Positions 5,990-8,749 of a DNA stretch of 8,749 bases are shown one piece after another. Position numbers and translations under genes: made by a program. Source of the DNA: JACKOD01 sp041591635 (GTDB taxonomy: Bacteria; Pseudomonadota; Gammaproteobacteria; Pseudomonadales; Oleiphilaceae); the NCBI GenBank assembly GCA_041591635.1, contig JBFHRO010000134.1, positions 1 to 8,749 of the forward strand, given 5' to 3'. The notes beneath the pieces were generated by a model. The model had not been told where the DNA came from and made no database searches. It saw only the letters and a program-made list of their open reading frames with translations. Within the stretch, counting starts at the first letter, position 1. Every line of letters starts with the position of its first letter.

Positions 5990-7249
5990 ATGACAGAAGT
6001 TGCCACCGCAACGATCACACAAGCCATGATGACGCCCTTTGACGTTCAGGCAGTGCGGGCGGACTTCCCGATTTTGCATCAAACAATTCATGGCAAGCCG
6101 CTGGTGTATCTGGATAACGGCGCCAGCGCCCAGAAGCCCCAGTCTGTCATCGATGCCATGAGTCACTACTACCGTCATGACAATGCCAACGTGCATCGGG
6201 GCGCCCATACACTGGGTGATCGCGCCACCGCCAGCTTTGAAGCCGCCCGCGAAAACGTGCGCCGGTTTCTCAATGCCCGCAAGCGCCAGGAAATCATCTG
6301 GACCAAAGGCACGACCGACGCCATTAATCTGGTCGCCAGCGGCATCGGCCAATCCCTGGTCCCTGGCGATGAGATTCTGGTCAGCCACATGGAGCACCAC
6401 GCCAACATAGTGCCCTGGCAAATGGTTGCCGAGCGCACCGGCGCAATCCTCAAGGTGATTCCGGTCAACGAGCGCGGCGAGCTGGTGCAAGAGGCCTTCG
6501 AACAACGCCTGACCGACCGCACCCGGGTGCTGGCCATCACCTATGTATCCAACGTACTGGGCACCATCAACCCGGTGGCCGGGATGATCGCCAGGGCCCG
6601 GGCTGCCGGCGCCGTCACGCTCGTGGATGCGGCGCAGGCGGTACCTCACTTTGATGTCGATGTGCAGGCACTGGATTGCGACTTTCTCGCCTTTTCGGCC
6701 CACAAGCTGTTTGGCCCCACCGGCATCGGCGTGCTCTACGGCAAGGAACACCGGCTCGAAAAACTGCCGCCGTATCAGGGCGGTGGCGAAATGATTGAAC
6801 GGGTCAGCTTTGAGAAAACCACCTGGAACGAGTTGCCCTACAAATTCGAGGCAGGCACCCCGGCGATTGCCCAGGCCATTGGTCTGGGGGCCGCCATTGA
6901 CTATCTCGAAAGCCTGGATCGCGCAGCCGCAAGCCTGCACGAAACCGCCTTGTTGCGCCATGCCGAACAGCTGGCCCGCGATGTCCCGGGGCTGCACCTG
7001 ATAGGCACTGCCGAGGAAAAAGTACCGGTACTGTCATTCAAGATCGACGGATTGCACCCCAGTGACATAGGCACCCTGCTCGATCAGCAAGGCATTGCCA
7101 TTCGCACCGGCCACCACTGCGCCATGCCGCTGATGGATTTCTTTGCCGTGCCGGGAACCGCCCGGGCTTCTTTTGCTTTTTACAACACCCAGGAAGAAGT
7201 CATGCAACTGTTCGAGGCGCTGAAGAAAATCCAGCGCCTCTTTGGCTAG
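5990..7249 (+). CDS. sufS: SufS, group II cysteine desulfurase
   Basis: SufS is a PLP enzyme that converts L-cysteine to L-alanine and leaves a persulfide on its own cysteine, which SufE then takes. The 419 residues compare with 406 in E. coli; the extra 13 are at the N-terminus. The PLP lysine is K239 in SAHKLFGPTG, with H136 (SHMEHHAN), D213 and Q216 (VDAAQAV) shaping the cofactor site. The catalytic C377 lies in RTGHHCAMPLM (372-382) and R372 binds the substrate carboxylate. All are offset by 13 from E. coli H123, D200, Q203, K226, R359 and C364. The sequence around C377 is the short-loop group II type that depends on SufE, which matches sufE downstream. GAGGT (5981-5985) 4 nt upstream supports the ATG. 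It is 47 nt after sufD. Confidence 0.97.
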   Translation: MTEVATATITQAMMTPFDVQAVRADFPILHQTIHGKPLVYLDNGASAQKPQSVIDAMSHYYRHDNANVHRGAHTLGDRATASFEAARENVRRFLNARKRQEIIWTKGTTDAINLVASGIGQSLVPGDEILVSHMEHHANIVPWQMVAERTGAILKVIPVNERGELVQEAFEQRLTDRTRVLAITYVSNVLGTINPVAGMIARARAAGAVTLVDAAQAVPHFDVDVQALDCDFLAFSAHKLFGPTGIGVLYGKEHRLEKLPPYQGGGEMIERVSFEKTTWNELPYKFEAGTPAIAQAIGLGAAIDYLESLDRAAASLHETALLRHAEQLARDVPGLHLIGTAEEKVPVLSFKIDGLHPSDIGTLLDQQGIAIRTGHHCAMPLMDFFAVPGTARASFAFYNTQEEVMQLFEALKKIQRLFG

Positions 7250-7252
7250 CGA

Positions 7253-7271
7253 CAGCGGCAGTGACGCTGCC
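7253..7271 (+). other. Weak hairpin just after sufS
   Basis: CAGCG (7253-7257) can pair with CGCTG (7265-7269), or GGCAG (7257-7261) with CTGCC (7267-7271). Both are only 5 bp and overlap each other. There is no T-tract. It sits at the start of the 115 nt gap before sufA, the longest gap inside the operon. Confidence 0.2.
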
Positions 7272-7364
7272 CCACTGGATCACTGGCTCCTTGCTCCAAA
7301 GGCATCAGGACGCCACCAGGAAGGAACAGGAAATATTGAACAAGCGAAAATCCTACACAGGTAA

Positions 7365-7730
7365 ATGCAGACCATGACAACCCAAGCCTATAGTCCTCAA
7401 GCGGATATTTGTGTAACCGAAGCGGCCATGCGCCACATCCAGAAAGAGCTTTCCAAGCATCCGCACAGTGCCGGCATACGGCTGTACTTGCGCACCAGCG
7501 GATGCTCCGGATACATGTATGAAACCGCGCTGGTAAACGAACCCGATGCCGAAGACGAAGCCATTGACCTGAATGCCCAGGTGACGCTCTTTGTACCGCG
7601 CAAGGACTTGCCGGCACTCAAAGGCACCCGCATGGACTTTGTCACTCAGGGCCTAAACTCCATGTTCCGGTTCGACAACCCCAACGCCACCGGCGAGTGT
7701 GGCTGCGGCGAAAGCTTTTCGGTTTCCTGA
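7365..7730 (+). CDS. sufA: SufA, A-type Fe-S cluster carrier
   Basis: SufA accepts Fe-S clusters from SufBCD and hands them to apoproteins. The product is 121 residues (E. coli SufA 122). The three ligand cysteines of the family are present: C47 in TSGCSGYMYE and C112 and C114 in ECGCGESF (111-118), matching E. coli C50, C114 and C116. The conserved FVPRKDLPALKGTRMDFV and GLNSMFRFDNPNA blocks are also seen. An extra cysteine, C16, lies outside the conserved sites. A second ATG at 7374 (118 residues) is an equally possible start: the AGGT at 7359-7362 is too close to 7365 and rather far from 7374. It could be called an IscA/ErpA relative, but the suf setting favours SufA. Confidence 0.93.
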   Translation: MQTMTTQAYSPQADICVTEAAMRHIQKELSKHPHSAGIRLYLRTSGCSGYMYETALVNEPDAEDEAIDLNAQVTLFVPRKDLPALKGTRMDFVTQGLNSMFRFDNPNATGECGCGESFSVS

Positions 7731-7746
7731 TCCGGCTTTTGGGAAG

Positions 7747-7771
7747 CATCCATTATCCACAGGCATGGATG
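7747..7771 (+). other. Hairpin in the sufA-sufT gap
   Basis: CATCCAT (7747-7753) and ATGGATG (7765-7771) form a perfect 7 bp stem with an 11 nt loop. No T-run follows, so it should not stop transcription. It lies 42 nt before the sufT start and could be a processing or stability element. Confidence 0.35.
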
Positions 7772-7813
7772 AGAGCCACCCACGCCTGGAACACAAAATG
7801 AACAGAGGACAAC

Positions 7814-8356
7814 ATGGCGGAAAGAGAAGTCGTTTTGACCAAGCGTGACGTTGAAGCCCGACTGGTTCCCTCAGGCGTGGAGATCATGATTCCTGCCGAC
7901 TCCTTCGTGACCATTACCCAGTCGCTGGGGGGAACCTTTACCGTGGTGGTGAACGGCAATCTGGCACGGATCGAAGGCAAAGACTCGGACGCGCTGGGCA
8001 AGGAAGTCAAATTCAGCGATTTCGAAACACCCGCCGATGGCAGCGTGAACGAAAACCAGGTATGGGAAGCGTTACGCCATTGCTTTGATCCGGAAATCCC
8101 GGTCAACATTGTCGATCTGGGGCTGGTCTACGAATGCCGGATCGACACTGATGCCAATGGCAAGAACGGCGTTTTTCTCAAAATGACGCTCACCGCACCC
8201 GGCTGTGGCATGGGGCCGGTAATCGTTGAGGACGCGCGCACCAAGGTTCTGCAGGTACCCAACGTGGATCAGGTCGAGGTGGAGCTGGTGTTTGACCCGC
8301 CCTGGAACAACGACATGCTGAGCGACGAAGCCAAACTGCATCTTGGCATGCTCTAG
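7814..8356 (+). CDS. sufT: SufT, MIP18/DUF59 family Fe-S maturation factor
   Basis: The 180 residues match the long SufT form. An N-terminal domain of about 75 residues (starting MAEREVVLTKRDVEARLVPSG at 1-21, with ITQSLGGTFTVVV at 34-46) precedes a DUF59/MIP18 domain at about 80-165. The latter shows DPEIPVNIVDLGLVY (92-106), the cysteine motif TAPGCGMGP (127-135, C131) and DPPWNNDMLSDEAK (161-174). Work on SufT in Gram-positive bacteria and on the eukaryotic homologue CIA2 points to a role in maturing target Fe-S proteins, probably as an auxiliary factor; the exact step is not settled. AGAGGA (7804-7809) sits 4 nt before the ATG. Its place between sufA and sufE fits a cluster delivery role. 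Confidence 0.93.
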   Translation: MAEREVVLTKRDVEARLVPSGVEIMIPADSFVTITQSLGGTFTVVVNGNLARIEGKDSDALGKEVKFSDFETPADGSVNENQVWEALRHCFDPEIPVNIVDLGLVYECRIDTDANGKNGVFLKMTLTAPGCGMGPVIVEDARTKVLQVPNVDQVEVELVFDPPWNNDMLSDEAKLHLGML

Positions 8357-8364
8357 GCGCGTTG

Positions 8365-8378
8365 GTGCCCTGTGGCAC
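8365..8378 (+). other. Small hairpin in the sufT-sufE gap
   Basis: GTGCC (8365-8369) and GGCAC (8374-8378) form a 5 bp perfect stem with a CTGT tetraloop, 9 nt after the sufT stop. No T-tract follows. It is short enough to be chance, but joins the run of hairpins between suf genes. Confidence 0.25.
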
Positions 8379-8413
8379 AGCGTCCATCGAAGTAATCTTG
8401 CGGATCACCGGCT

Positions 8414-8749
8414 ATGAGCAACACACCAGCAACAGCATTTACCGCCAACGAATTTGGCACCGGCATTACCCCGGAGGAGATTCTGGATACCTTCAGTTTT
8501 CTCGACGACTGGGAAGATCGCTACGCCTACGTGATCGATCTGGGCAAAAAACTTCCGCCTTTTCCCGAGAGCGAAAAAACCGAGGCCAATTATGTTCACG
8601 GCTGCCAGAGTCAGGTATGGCTCATTCACTACCTTGATCCGGCAAGCGGCAAGGTGTACCTGCTGATCGACAGCGATGCCATCATTGTCAAAGGACTGGC
8701 GGCCGTCGTGCTGGCTGCCCTCAATGCCAAAACGCCGCAGGCGCTGCTG
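8414..8749 (+). CDS. sufE: SufE, sulfur acceptor for SufS (3' end cut by the window)
   Basis: SufE takes the persulfide from SufS C377 and passes it to SufB. There are 112 residues in the window, with the frame still open at the right edge; E. coli SufE has 138, so roughly 30-40 residues are missing. The catalytic cysteine is C64 in YVHGCQSQVW (60-69), matching E. coli C51, with about 13 extra residues at the N-terminus. Also typical are the WEDRYAYVIDLGKKLPPFP block (33-51) and IDSDAIIVKGLAAVVLAAL (85-103). The ATG at 8414 has only a poor Shine-Dalgarno. It lies 57 nt after sufT and is presumably co-transcribed. Having a separate sufE, with no sufU, agrees with the group II SufS. Confidence 0.94.
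   Translation, partial: MSNTPATAFTANEFGTGITPEEILDTFSFLDDWEDRYAYVIDLGKKLPPFPESEKTEANYVHGCQSQVWLIHYLDPASGKVYLLIDSDAIIVKGLAAVVLAALNAKTPQALL

Noticed and set aside
1..8749. CRISPR arrays, tRNA genes, insertion sequences or prophage attachment sites
   Set aside because: No regularly spaced repeats, tRNA cloverleaf segments, transposase frames or long terminal repeats were seen on either strand.

Overview
The window carries most of a SUF iron-sulfur cluster assembly operon (sufB-C-D-S-A-T-E, all on the + strand, about 2249 to the right edge). To its left is a small accessory flank: a divergent membrane transporter, two small genes of unknown function and the 5' end of another gene. The proteins and gene order suggest a proteobacterium, most likely a gammaproteobacterium: SufB, C, D, S and A align by motif and residue number with the E. 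coli proteins, and the sufB promoter carries a good match to the type 1 IscR operator known from E. coli. Genus cannot be assigned from the sequence alone.

Layout. Positions 1-200 (-) hold the N-terminus of a protein with one membrane anchor, cut by the left edge. Positions 245-619 (+) hold a small hypothetical gene, probably starting at a GTG behind a strong Shine-Dalgarno. Positions 661-996 (-) hold a small, apparently disordered Ala/Glu/Gln-rich protein with its own extended -10 promoter and a terminator at 609-637. Positions 1139-2071 (-) encode an auxin-efflux-carrier (AEC) family transporter. The 290 bp from 2072 to 2361 are a divergent control region with the transporter promoter on the left and the suf promoter plus IscR-like operator on the right.

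How the suf genes work together. SufS takes sulfur from cysteine as a persulfide, and SufE relays it to the SufB-SufC-SufD scaffold. SufC powers the scaffold with ATP, and SufA (an A-type carrier) passes clusters to target proteins. SufT, a MIP18/DUF59 family protein, is an accessory maturation factor. No Rrf2-family regulator gene is in the window, so the IscR-like regulator implied by the operator must be encoded elsewhere. sufE runs off the right edge with its catalytic cysteine present.

Most of the window is a well-understood system. The points that deserve a second look are the operator overlapping the sufB promoter, hairpins in several of the gaps between suf genes (strongest between sufB and sufC), the lack of the N-terminal cysteine motif in SufB, and the two unrecognised small genes on the left.
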